The position numbers were made by a program, and so were the translations under genes. Below, piece by piece: positions 1-5,971 of a stretch of 6,967 bases of DNA (position 1 is its first letter; each line of letters begins with the position of its first letter). Source of the stretch: Anaerolineae bacterium (GTDB lineage: Bacteria > Chloroflexota > Anaerolineae > B4-G1 > SLSP01); contig JAFGSL010000013.1 of NCBI GenBank assembly GCA_016934645.1, positions 1-6,967 on the forward strand, in the 5' to 3' direction. The notes beneath the pieces are model-generated. The model had not been told where the DNA came from and did not search any database. It saw only the letters and a program-made list of their open reading frames with translations.

Positions 1-493
1 AGACGAGCGTGCGGTACTTTTCCGCCAGATCGAAGGCCAGGCCCATCATGTCAATCAGTTCCTGGACATTGGCAGGAGCCAGGACGAGTGGGCGGAAGTC
101 ACCGTGCCCGGCGGTTTTGGTCATGAAGAAGTAATCACTCTGCGAGGGCTGGATGTTGCCCAATCCCGGCCCGCCGCGCATCATGTTGACGGCCACGACG
201 GGGACTTCGGAACCGGCAATGTAAGAGAAGCCTTCCGCCATCAGGCTGAAGCCGGGACCCGACGTAGACGTCATCACGCGTACGCCCGCGCAGGCCGCGC
301 CGTAGACCATATTGATAGCGGCGACTTCGCTTTCAGCCTGTAGGAAGACACGCCCCTCGTCGATCATCCGCTCGGAAAGGTGTTCCAGCGCCTCGCTCTG
401 CGGCGTGATGGGATATCCGAAGTAGGCTTGCACACCATACCGCACAGCCGCTTCGGCAAATGCAACATTGCCTTTGAGCAGTTCTTTGGTCAT
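1..493 (-). CDS. vorB: 2-oxoacid:ferredoxin oxidoreductase alpha subunit, N-terminal 164 residues (partial)
   Basis: This is the alpha (pyrimidine-binding) subunit of a CoA-dependent 2-oxoacid:ferredoxin oxidoreductase, a cytoplasmic TPP enzyme that converts a 2-oxoacid to acyl-CoA and passes electrons to ferredoxin. The gene runs off the left edge; 164 codons are visible. Family signatures in order are [12 protein letters not shown] near residue 26, [18 protein letters not shown] near 50, [14 protein letters not shown] near 76 and [18 protein letters not shown] near 104. This set is typical of VorB/KorA-type subunits and reads closest to the 3-methyl-2-oxobutanoate (branched-chain) type. The start is the ATG at 493, with GGAGG at 500-504 six bases upstream. 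It follows the ferredoxin subunit by 13 bases, the usual vorD-vorB order, so beta and gamma subunits are expected beyond the left edge. Substrate choice between 2-oxoisovalerate and 2-oxoglutarate is inferred from family resemblance. Confidence 0.93.
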   Translation of the reverse strand, partial: MTKELLKGNVAFAEAAVRYGVQAYFGYPITPQSEALEHLSERMIDEGRVFLQAESEVAAINMVYGAACAGVRVMTSTSGPGFSLMAEGFSYIAGSEVPVVAVNMMRGGPGLGNIQPSQSDYFFMTKTAGHGDFRPLVLAPANVQELIDMMGLAFDLAEKYRTLV

Positions 494-506
494 TGTGAGC
501 CTCCTT

Positions 507-776
507 CTATACTGCCGGTACGGCAACTGCCGCTTGTGCATTGACGCGCTGCGTTTGGCGCTTTTGGCGGTAAACGGTGAACACCACATCCGGGCAGATG
601 CGGGCACACGATGCACAGCCAATGCACTTTTCCGCATCGGTGACAACGACAGGATGGTAGCCCTTGGCGTTGAATGTGTCCTGCGATAGTACCAGGATAT
701 TGACAGGGCAGACGTTCGTACATAACCCACATCCCTTACAACGATCAATGTCGATAACGACGATGCCTTTTGCCAT
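507..776 (-). CDS. vorD: 2-oxoacid:ferredoxin oxidoreductase delta (2x[4Fe-4S] ferredoxin) subunit
   Basis: An 89-residue ferredoxin-type subunit that carries electrons from the TPP core of the 2-oxoacid oxidoreductase to external ferredoxin. Two complete CxxCxxCxxxCP motifs are visible, with cysteines at 13, 16, 19, 23 and at 51, 54, 57, 61, so two [4Fe-4S] clusters are expected. The opening [19 protein letters not shown] is typical of VorD/KorD subunits. A TTG at 782 would add two residues, but AGGAGG at 784-789 sits seven bases from the ATG at 776, so I choose 776. The last 20 or so residues after the second motif are a basic, then Ala/Val-rich tail. The gene lies 13 bases before the alpha subunit and 84 bases after the 422-aa gene, with a heptamer fold-back between. 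Confidence 0.92.
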   Translation of the reverse strand: MAKGIVVIDIDRCKGCGLCTNVCPVNILVLSQDTFNAKGYHPVVVTDAEKCIGCASCARICPDVVFTVYRQKRQTQRVNAQAAVAVPAV

Positions 777-783
777 AAACAAG

Positions 784-789
784 CCTCCT
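784..789 (-). promoter_or_regulatory. Shine-Dalgarno site fixing the vorD start
   Basis: On the minus strand this reads AGGAGG, seven bases upstream of the ATG at 776. It favours that ATG over the in-frame TTG at 782, which would begin one base after the site. Confidence 0.85.
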
Positions 790-794
790 TTTAG

Positions 795-864
795 GTAGAC
801 GGTAGACAGTAAACGGGGATGTAGTCTCCTCCCCCCTGTCTACTGTTTACCGTTTACTGTCTAC
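795..864. repeat. Heptamer array forming a fold-back between the 422-aa gene and vorD
   Basis: Three direct 7-bp units of the form GTARACR occupy 795-815 and are followed by a G run. After a short spacer comes a C run and four units of the complementary form YGTYTAC at 837-864. The two arms can pair, giving a long hairpin in the RNA, with imperfections mainly at the variable positions of each unit. The TAG stop of the 422-aa gene (861-863) lies inside the last unit. No U-tract follows in the direction of transcription, so a standard intrinsic terminator is unlikely; an mRNA processing or stability element is possible. Confidence 0.85.
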
Positions 865-2129
865 TTATCATGAAGATTCTGCGCCGCGACAAAGGACAGT
901 CCGTGCTCAGTAAGTGCCCAGGCTGTACGGTTCGTCGCTTCCATTTTGTCCAGGAAGTTGAGCAGCAGATTATCCCAATCCCCGGCAGCGATGATCTCAT
1001 CTTTGTCACGGAAGTAATCGAGGATGTCTGATGGGTGCTCGCGCGTTGGGTCGATCTCCGGGCCTGCGCCCTCGTGCTTGGCGGAGATATTGGCGACGTG
1101 GTCGGCAATGGCGATCAGCTCATCACGTCGGTCATACGGCTGGCGCACGATGCTCTTCCACGTCTCGGTGATGTGGTGCTCGAAGCGCACCACGTCCTCG
1201 AAACCGAGCGCTTTGCGGAACTGCGCCGTGATCTCCATCGTCTCGTTGTTGATCGAGTTGCTCCAGTTGAAGCCGATCAACGGTGAGGTACCGTCATCGC
1301 GGGCAAACAGCTTCGCGCCGATCAACGTCCAAAGAGCGGCATAGGGATTGTCGTTGCCCATATACACCGAAATCTTGAACTCGATGTCCACTCCCAGACG
1401 GTAGAGCAGATAACCAAGCAGCACCGTACCGGGATTGATATTCAACACCTGGCGCACCCCGTACTCGGTGTAGTAGTAGAGGAACTCATCGAGCCATTGG
1501 AGCGCGTGCGTGTTAGGCTGTCCCACGCCGCCGAAGTAGCCGGTGATTGTCTCCGGGCCACCCAGGTGGATGTTGGAACCGTCGGTGCCTTTGGTGTCCA
1601 GCGTCTCCACGTAGCTCGCGCCAATGATGTTCATCGCGGCGGCGAAGGCGGGCAGGTCGCCGTCGGCCTCCTGTTCCTTCATCTTGCGCACGCGGATGAA
1701 GCGCCCCGGCATCAGTGTCCCCTGGGCGATGGCGCGCGTAGCAGCCTCGATGACATAGGGGAAGTACTGGCACGCGCTCACTTCCAGCGTGACGGCGTAA
1801 TCGTCGCTAAACGCAATTATGTCGGCCTGTGCACCGAGGACCTTGCGCCGGTAATCGGCAATGCTGATGAAGGCGTGTTTATCGCGCTGCGCCTGCAGCC
1901 ATTCAAGATCAGCCAGATATTCGGGTCGAACGGTCTTGACACGCTCAAGCAGCACGGGGAGCTGGCGCGCCAGATGCGCCTTGTGGTTGATTTCTTCCGG
2001 TGTACCGTACTTGGCGACGACCGCGAGGAAATCGTTGACCACGCGCGTATCGGGGTTGAGGAGAATCGCGTTAAGGTCGTCGAGGCGCGCTGCCGGAATT
2101 TTAAGCAAATATCGTAAATCCTCGCTCAT
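861..2129 (-). CDS. Uncharacterised 422-aa protein in a 2-oxoacid oxidoreductase gene cluster
   Basis: I do not recognise this family. The protein appears soluble, with no signal peptide or membrane segment, a single cysteine (about residue 120), and alternating hydrophobic strands and helices that would fit a TIM-barrel-like alpha/beta fold; this fold call is only inference. Stretches that look like active-site or substrate loops are LDTKGTDGSNIHLGGPETI (177-195), NINPGT (230-235), ISVYMGNDNP (253-262), FNWSNSINNET (287-297), RFEHHITET (315-323) and SAKHEG (349-354). No DxHxxG cobalamin motif, CxxxCxxC radical-SAM motif or P-loop is visible. The start is chosen at the ATG at 2129, because AAAGGAGG lies six bases upstream; a longer reading from 2192 would begin inside a repeat element. 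It precedes vorD-vorB, so a role in supplying, rearranging or handling the 2-oxoacid or its product is a contextual guess. Confidence 0.85.
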   Translation of the reverse strand: MSEDLRYLLKIPAARLDDLNAILLNPDTRVVNDFLAVVAKYGTPEEINHKAHLARQLPVLLERVKTVRPEYLADLEWLQAQRDKHAFISIADYRRKVLGAQADIIAFSDDYAVTLEVSACQYFPYVIEAATRAIAQGTLMPGRFIRVRKMKEQEADGDLPAFAAAMNIIGASYVETLDTKGTDGSNIHLGGPETITGYFGGVGQPNTHALQWLDEFLYYYTEYGVRQVLNINPGTVLLGYLLYRLGVDIEFKISVYMGNDNPYAALWTLIGAKLFARDDGTSPLIGFNWSNSINNETMEITAQFRKALGFEDVVRFEHHITETWKSIVRQPYDRRDELIAIADHVANISAKHEGAGPEIDPTREHPSDILDYFRDKDEIIAAGDWDNLLLNFLDKMEATNRTAWALTEHGLSFVAAQNLHDK

Positions 2130-2135
2130 CCGAAA

Positions 2136-2143
2136 CCTCCTTT
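2136..2143 (-). promoter_or_regulatory. Shine-Dalgarno site fixing the start of the 422-aa gene
   Basis: The minus strand reads AAAGGAGG, six bases before the ATG at 2129. It is near-ideal and lies within the longer open frame that begins at 2192, so the extra 21 residues of that frame are probably not translated. Confidence 0.88.
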
Positions 2144-2157
2144 CATAGTCAGATAGT

Positions 2158-2451
2158 CTCAGTAGATCGGAAATTGGGTTCGTAGTAAACACTTATGAAG
2201 TTTAAGAAAATAATCTGGTAATGAACCATTCACACTATCAACCGTCATTCCGAAGCCCCGTTCCTCAATTGCGAGCAACCAGATAGCTCAAGAAGGGGCT
2301 GAGGAATCTGTAGCGCACGAGATTCCTCACTCCGCTACGCTCCGTTCGGAATGACGCGGATGAGCAACACTACCAGATTTAATTTTTAAACTTCATAGCG
2401 GTCTCTGGACAACTAAAGCCGTTACTACGAACAAAGATCACATCTACTGAG
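2158..2451. mobile_element. MITE-like imperfect fold-back element filling the panB/422-aa gene gap
   Basis: The 354-base space between the 422-aa gene and the panB-type gene is mostly one large imperfect inverted repeat. Matching inverted blocks, from outside inward, are 2158-2167 with 2442-2451 (10 bp), 2178-2188 with 2422-2432 (11 bp), 2194-2204 with 2387-2397 (11 bp), 2212-2220 with 2371-2379 (9 bp) and 2244-2254 with 2345-2355 (11 bp). The blocks keep their order; the right arm has about 19 extra bases between the second and third. No transposase frame is present. This resembles a decayed MITE or a large REP-type element. The outer end lies about 15 bases from the SD of the next gene, so it forms most of that gene's leader. 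I could not identify a clear target-site duplication. Confidence 0.6.
2244..2355. repeat. Inner palindromic repeat with GTCATTCCGAA ends
   Basis: The core of the fold-back has 11-bp inverted ends (GTCATTCCGAA and its complement). Inside are two further stems: AGCCCC at 2254-2259 with GGGGCT at 2295-2300, and GAGGAATCT at 2301-2309 with AGATTCCTC at 2320-2328. Dispersed repeats with GTCATTC-type ends and GAGGAATCT cores are familiar in many bacterial genomes, so this may be a separate repeat nested in the larger element. Confidence 0.65.
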
Positions 2452-2483
2452 TCTGATAGTCATTTTCGTCCAACTGTCGGTGA

Positions 2484-3404
2484 TCAAAAACCACGGTGAG
2501 ACTCTCTCTCTCTCCTGTAATTCTTCTCCCGATCCCAATCCTTGTCTATTCCTGGCATAAGCCTACATAGCTCTTCATATTCCTCATCTTTAATGGTGAA
2601 ATAGTTCTCAGGTTGTGGGAATGTGTGGTCGGTGACTTCCTGGACATAACCCTTCAGGCCGTTGAGGATGACCTCGCCCGCGTTCCCAAAGACTTTCGCC
2701 ATGCGCGGCTTGAACTTGGGGTACAGACCGAACATGTCGTGGTAGATCAGCAATTGTCCGTGGGCGTGGGGACCGGATCCCAGGCTGATGATGAAGCAGT
2801 CCTTCACGGCCTCGGTGATGATCTTGCAAACCCGGTCGGGAACCATCTCCAGCAGGATGGCGAACACGCCAGCCGCTTCGAGCGCCTTGGCATCGTCGAT
2901 GATCTTCTTGGCCTGCAACGCGCTGCGCCCCTGAACGCGAAATCCACCGAGCGCGCTGGCGCTTTGTGGCGTCAGGCCCAGATGGCCCATCACCGGGATG
3001 CCCGATGCGATGATGCCTTTGACGCGATCAGCCATCTCCGCACCGCCCTCGAGCTTGATGCAGTCGGTGCTGGCCTCGGCCATGAAGCGCCCCGCGTTGC
3101 GAATCGCCGTCTCGACGCTGGGCTGGTAGCTCATGTAGGGCATATCACCAACGAGCCAGGCAGTAGGCGCGCCACGACGCACGGCCTGCGTGTGGCGGAT
3201 CATGTCGTCCATCGTCGCGGGCAACGTGCTGTCGTAGCCGAGCATCGTCATCGCCAAACTATCGCCGACGAGGATCATGTCGATCCCGGCTTCCTCCTGG
3301 AAATAGGCGGTGGGATAGTCGTAGCAAGTCAGCATCGTGATCGGTTCGTGGTTGGCGACCTTCTGAAACAACTTCGGTAACGTGATTTTCTTGCGATCAG
3401 CCAT
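2484..3404 (-). CDS. panB: PanB-family 3-methyl-2-oxobutanoate hydroxymethyltransferase
   Basis: A 306-residue member of the ketopantoate hydroxymethyltransferase family, cytoplasmic TIM-barrel enzymes that transfer a C1 unit from 5,10-methylene-tetrahydrofolate to 2-oxoisovalerate in pantothenate/CoA synthesis. The family core is clear: ILVGDSLAMTMLGYDSTLP (44-62), VRRGAP (75-80), CIKLEGG (115-121), GHLGLTPQS (140-148) and LLEMVP (184-189). Residues matching the metal, substrate and catalytic positions are D48, S49, D87, K117, E119, H141 and E186. The usual IGIGAG segment is replaced by SLGSGPHAHGQ (207-217), and about 40 extra C-terminal residues follow, ending in a charged tail encoded partly by a CT/GA dinucleotide run. 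E. coli PanB has 264 residues. GGAGG at 3413-3417 lies eight bases before the ATG. No panC or panD neighbour is seen; the neighbours are a Na+ pump and a 2-oxoacid oxidoreductase. It could be the housekeeping enzyme or a paralogue with another 2-oxoacid substrate. Confidence 0.92.
   Translation of the reverse strand: MADRKKITLPKLFQKVANHEPITMLTCYDYPTAYFQEEAGIDMILVGDSLAMTMLGYDSTLPATMDDMIRHTQAVRRGAPTAWLVGDMPYMSYQPSVETAIRNAGRFMAEASTDCIKLEGGAEMADRVKGIIASGIPVMGHLGLTPQSASALGGFRVQGRSALQAKKIIDDAKALEAAGVFAILLEMVPDRVCKIITEAVKDCFIISLGSGPHAHGQLLIYHDMFGLYPKFKPRMAKVFGNAGEVILNGLKGYVQEVTDHTFPQPENYFTIKDEEYEELCRLMPGIDKDWDREKNYRRERESHRGF
2502..2514. repeat. CT/GA dinucleotide run within the 3' end of panB
   Basis: Six CT units plus one C on the plus strand encode the Arg/Glu-rich end of the PanB-family protein. 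It is a short simple repeat that could change the last few residues if it slipped. Confidence 0.8.
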
Positions 3405-3431
3405 TTTTTAACCCTCCAAAGTAATTGTTGG

Positions 3432-3488
3432 GTAGACGGTAGACAGTAGACGGGGTTTCTCTCCCCCTGTCTACCGTCTACTGTCTAC
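3432..3488. repeat. Heptamer fold-back between mmdB and panB
   Basis: Three GTAGACR units at 3432-3452 plus a G run face a C run and three YGTCTAC units at 3468-3488 across a short pyrimidine-rich loop. This gives a stem of about 25 bp whose imperfections fall at the last base of each heptamer. It fills nearly all of the 86-base gap, two bases after the mmdB stop. The following leader keeps a good SD for panB and has no U-tract, so the hairpin more likely affects message processing or 3'-end stability than fully terminates transcription. Confidence 0.9.
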
Positions 3489-3490
3489 TT

Positions 3491-4627
3491 CTATCCTCCT
3501 ACTAGCGGGATAACGAGCGTGAGCAGGACACCGCCTGCAATCACCGATCCCAACTGCCCGGCGGTGTTCGCACCCATCGCGTGCATCAGCACGAAGTTGG
3601 AGAAATCATCCTCGTGCGCAACCTTCTGCACCAGGCGGCCCGCCATCGGAAAGGCGCTGATGCCCGCCGCGCCGATCAACGGGTTGATCTTCTTGCCGGA
3701 GAGCACGTAGAGCAGTTTGCCGAAACCGATACCTGCCGCCGTATCCAATCCAAACGCGAACAATCCCAGAACCAGGATTTTGAGCGTGTCCAGGTTGAGA
3801 AAACTCTGCGCCGTCATCGTGCTGCCGACCACCAATCCCAAGAAGAGTGTCGAAACGTTGATGATCTCATTCTCCGAAGCTTTGGTCAGCCGTTCCACAA
3901 CGCGGGATTCCTTGAGCAGGTTGCCCAGCATCAGCGAGGCAATCAACGGCGCGGCCTGCGGCACGAGGATACCCACCGCAATCGTCACAATAATGGGGAA
4001 CAGCACCAGCGCCAGCTTGGAAACCGGGCGCGGGCTGTAATCCATTTTCGTCATCCGCTCCTCGCGGGTGGTGAGCAGGCGCATGATCGGCGGCTGGATG
4101 ATGGGGACGAGGCTCATGTACGAATAAGCGACGACGGAGATCACACCGAGCATATGCGGCGCGAGCTTCCCGGCAACGTAGATGCTGGTAGGCCCGTCAA
4201 TCGCGCCGATGATGCCGATGCTGGCGGCTTCATTCATCGGGAAGCCGAGCAGGATGGCGAGGATGAGCGTCCCGAAAATGCCAAACTGGCCCGCCGCGCC
4301 CATCAGCGCGAAGAGCGGTTGCGCCAGCAGCGGGCGAAAGTCCATCATCGCCCCCACACCGACGAAAATCAGCAGCGGGAATAACTCGTTATCGATACCG
4401 GCGCGCTTCAGCACGTACAACAAGCCGTTCTCAGCAGGGTCGATCATCGCCGAAAGTGGCAGGTTGGCGATGATGCACCCAATCCCGATCGGCAGCAGCA
4501 GCACCGGTTCGTATTCCTTAGCAATCGCCAGATAGATCAGGATGCCGCCTATGGCCATCATCACAAGACTTTGCCACGAAACGGCTAACAGACCGGCGAT
4601 CAGGTTGTTCAAATCAATACCATTCAC
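3491..4627 (-). CDS. mmdB: Na+-translocating decarboxylase beta subunit (MmdB/OadB/GcdB family)
   Basis: A 378-residue polytopic inner-membrane protein that decarboxylates carboxybiotin and uses the energy to export Na+. Hydrophobic segments span nearly its whole length. The family signatures are intact: IGIIGAIDGPTSIY (137-150) carries D144, equivalent to the essential Asp203 of Klebsiella OadB. NPLIGAAGISAFPMAGR (315-331) carries N315, G319, S324 and R331, spaced exactly like Asn373, Gly377, Ser382 and Arg389 of OadB. The length matches the shorter MmdB/GcdB type. The start is GTG at 4627, with AGGAG six bases upstream. With the acyl-CoA type carboxyltransferase at the right edge it should belong to a methylmalonyl-CoA (or glutaconyl-CoA) decarboxylase and not to an oxaloacetate one. 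It is separated from the biotin carrier gene by the GNAT-like gene. Confidence 0.96.
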   Translation of the reverse strand: MNGIDLNNLIAGLLAVSWQSLVMMAIGGILIYLAIAKEYEPVLLLPIGIGCIIANLPLSAMIDPAENGLLYVLKRAGIDNELFPLLIFVGVGAMMDFRPLLAQPLFALMGAAGQFGIFGTLILAILLGFPMNEAASIGIIGAIDGPTSIYVAGKLAPHMLGVISVVAYSYMSLVPIIQPPIMRLLTTREERMTKMDYSPRPVSKLALVLFPIIVTIAVGILVPQAAPLIASLMLGNLLKESRVVERLTKASENEIINVSTLFLGLVVGSTMTAQSFLNLDTLKILVLGLFAFGLDTAAGIGFGKLLYVLSGKKINPLIGAAGISAFPMAGRLVQKVAHEDDFSNFVLMHAMGANTAGQLGSVIAGGVLLTLVIPLVGG

Positions 4628-4643
4628 AAATGACTCCTGAAAT

Positions 4644-4685
4644 AGTCCAAAGTCTCAAGCCGAAAGTCAAACGCCTGACGTCAAA
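4644..4685. repeat. Heptamer array (AGTCNAA-like) between the GNAT-like gene and mmdB
   Basis: Six adjacent 7-bp units of a degenerate AGTCNAA / CGNCNAA form fill the 53-base gap before the mmdB SD. The TGA stop of the GNAT-like gene (4681-4683) lies within the last unit. Unlike the fold-back arrays this one is direct only, and its sequence family is different. Confidence 0.7.
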
Positions 4686-5463
4686 CACCTTCTTTGAGGA
4701 CACAGCATATTCGATACATCGGGCGCTCGCGGACGAACCCCAATGTTTCGAGCAATTCCAAGATAGTTTCGTCTTGCTGTGCAATGATATAAAAGACCTT
4801 CATCTGTTCAGCGTGAGCCTTGACCAGTGCAGACACAATTGCCGCGATGTGCAAACGCTCGGAAATCGCTCTCGCCGCTATGACACTGCCAATCTGAACC
4901 ACACCGGGCAACCGCAGGTTGGTAACACCCATTGCCACCAACCGGTGACCCTCCCAGATGCCAAAGGCCGGACCTTGTTGAAGTGGATCCCGCGTGGCAA
5001 ACCGCAGTTCAATCTGCTCACTCTTCGCTAACGCCTGCATCGCCTGCAGATCGTTGTCGACCAGTTCAGTCGCCTGCCCTTCATCCAACACATCAGAATC
5101 GCCGCGGAACACCATCTGCCACTGTGCTTCTTCGCTAAGAACCTTGAAGGCTTGTTCCGCCACAGCGCGCTGCGCTTCATCGACCAGAAGCTCGATTTCG
5201 CTGTCTTGACCGATCAAAAATGTCGTGTAATTGGCTAACAGCTCCGCCGACTCGCCAATAAAGGCGAGATTCAGCCGCGGTACTCCGTGGCTGCTGGCAA
5301 CCGACATCGCAGGCGAGTGGGCAATATCGCACTCCGAGGCCAGCGTGGTCACACTGGCGACGAAGGTGTAATGTGCCAACGTCCAGTCGGGGTCGCGTGT
5401 TTGCGCCTCGATCTGGTTCGCTAGGTGCGACGAAAGTCGCTCAGCGTGGGGCATAGCCCGCAT
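4681..5463 (-). CDS. GNAT-like acetyltransferase-fold protein within the Na+ pump operon
   Basis: A 260-residue soluble protein whose C-terminal half (about 110-260) reads like a GCN5-related N-acetyltransferase domain. It shows a GIWEGHRLVAMGVTNLR strand pair (168-184), a central GSVIAAR strand (192-198), the following helix IVSALVKAHAEQ (209-220), a YIIAQ strand and the closing ETILELLETLGF (232-243). The acetyl-CoA pyrophosphate loop, normally R/QxxGxG/A, is replaced by SERLHIAA (201-208) with no glycine, so CoA binding or catalysis may be altered or lost. The N-terminal 110 residues are unrecognised. The start is the ATG at 5463: GGAG at 5470-5473 lies six bases upstream, and the biotin carrier stop TAA (5465-5467) ends one base before it, implying translational coupling. 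A TTG at 5475 is possible but lacks its own SD. Its role in the decarboxylase operon is unknown. Confidence 0.75.
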   Translation of the reverse strand: MRAMPHAERLSSHLANQIEAQTRDPDWTLAHYTFVASVTTLASECDIAHSPAMSVASSHGVPRLNLAFIGESAELLANYTTFLIGQDSEIELLVDEAQRAVAEQAFKVLSEEAQWQMVFRGDSDVLDEGQATELVDNDLQAMQALAKSEQIELRFATRDPLQQGPAFGIWEGHRLVAMGVTNLRLPGVVQIGSVIAARAISERLHIAAIVSALVKAHAEQMKVFYIIAQQDETILELLETLGFVRERPMYRICCVLKEGV

Positions 5464-5464
5464 A

Positions 5465-5947
5465 TTAATCTCCAATCATCATAAGAGGGGCGCCGTGTTG
5501 CACTTGCTGCCCAACGGTAACAAGGATTTTGCGAATCACGCCCGGCTGGTTCGCGCGGATGGGATTATTCATCTTCATCGCTTCCAGTACACATAACTCC
5601 TGCCCGTGCGTCACATGCTCACCTACGTTCACGGCGATGCTGACGACTGTCCCAGGAAGCGGTGCTTTGACCTCCACGACGGCAGCTTGTGGCAGCTCGT
5701 CCGGTATAGGCGCCGGTTGAACCTCAGGCGTGGTCACAGGCACGGGCGCAGCAACCGGCACAGGTACAGGAGCAGATGCCGGGACCGGAGCCGAGGCTGG
5801 AGCGGAAGCCGGAACTGTAGCTGGAGCAAAGGCGACATTGACTTCAATGACTTCGCCATCCACAACAGCACGGACAGGCCGTGCATACGGATCAAGGATT
5901 TCAACGGTGTACTGTTTTCCCTGAACGGTGACATAATAAACGGGCAT
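5465..5947 (-). CDS. mmdC: Biotin carrier protein of Na+-pumping decarboxylase
   Basis: A 160-residue biotinyl carrier that shuttles the carboxyl group from the carboxyltransferase to the membrane beta subunit. Residues 1-40 form the short conserved N-terminal segment (VTVQGKQYTVEILDP, then RAVVDGEVIEV). Residues about 41-88 are a Pro/Ala/Val-rich flexible linker. Residues 89-160 are a biotinyl domain, with the biotin-accepting K125 in EAMKM and a second half-motif around VGQQVQHG. The frame stays open upstream to an ATG at 6019, but those 24 residues would be encoded by heptamer repeat DNA; GGAGG at 5956-5960, eight bases from the ATG at 5947, fixes the start. The stop is followed after one base by the GNAT-like start. 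Confidence 0.95.
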   Translation of the reverse strand: MPVYYVTVQGKQYTVEILDPYARPVRAVVDGEVIEVNVAFAPATVPASAPASAPVPASAPVPVPVAAPVPVTTPEVQPAPIPDELPQAAVVEVKAPLPGTVVSIAVNVGEHVTHGQELCVLEAMKMNNPIRANQPGVIRKILVTVGQQVQHGAPLMMIGD

Positions 5948-5955
5948 GCTCAATT

Positions 5956-5960
5956 CCTCC
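5956..5960 (-). promoter_or_regulatory. Shine-Dalgarno site fixing the mmdC start
   Basis: The minus strand reads GGAGG, eight bases before the ATG at 5947. It separates the real coding start from an open but repeat-derived extension reaching 6019. Confidence 0.88.
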
Positions 5961-5971
5961 GAAATAACTTT

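Noticed and set aside
795..864. Intrinsic terminator after the 422-aa gene
   Set aside because: The fold-back is long but no U-tract follows on the transcribed strand, and vorD begins soon after with a strong SD.
1497..2117. Plus-strand open frame of 206 codons opposite the 422-aa gene
   Set aside because: Because the minus-strand gene is unnamed I considered this frame, but the minus frame has an ideal SD, is longer, has normal protein composition and fits the co-oriented operon.
861..2129. Assignment of the 422-aa protein to methylmalonyl-CoA mutase, glutamate mutase or other B12 enzymes
   Set aside because: No DxHxxG cobalamin motif is visible and the sequence does not resemble MutE or MutB as I know them; the pathway context alone is not enough.
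2380..2412. Sigma-70-like promoter on the minus strand (TTGTCC with a TTTAAA-like -10) inside the fold-back element
   Set aside because: The -35 match is weak and AT-rich segments there give several equal alternatives; I could not support one promoter.
2613..3380. Plus-strand open frame of 255 codons opposite panB
   Set aside because: It is antisense to the PanB-family gene with intact catalytic residues, and its translation has no recognisable domain.
3581..4384. Plus-strand open frame of 267 codons opposite mmdB
   Set aside because: It lies wholly antisense to a strongly recognised gene, has low-complexity His/Arg/Gln-rich translation and no family features; it is a codon-bias shadow.
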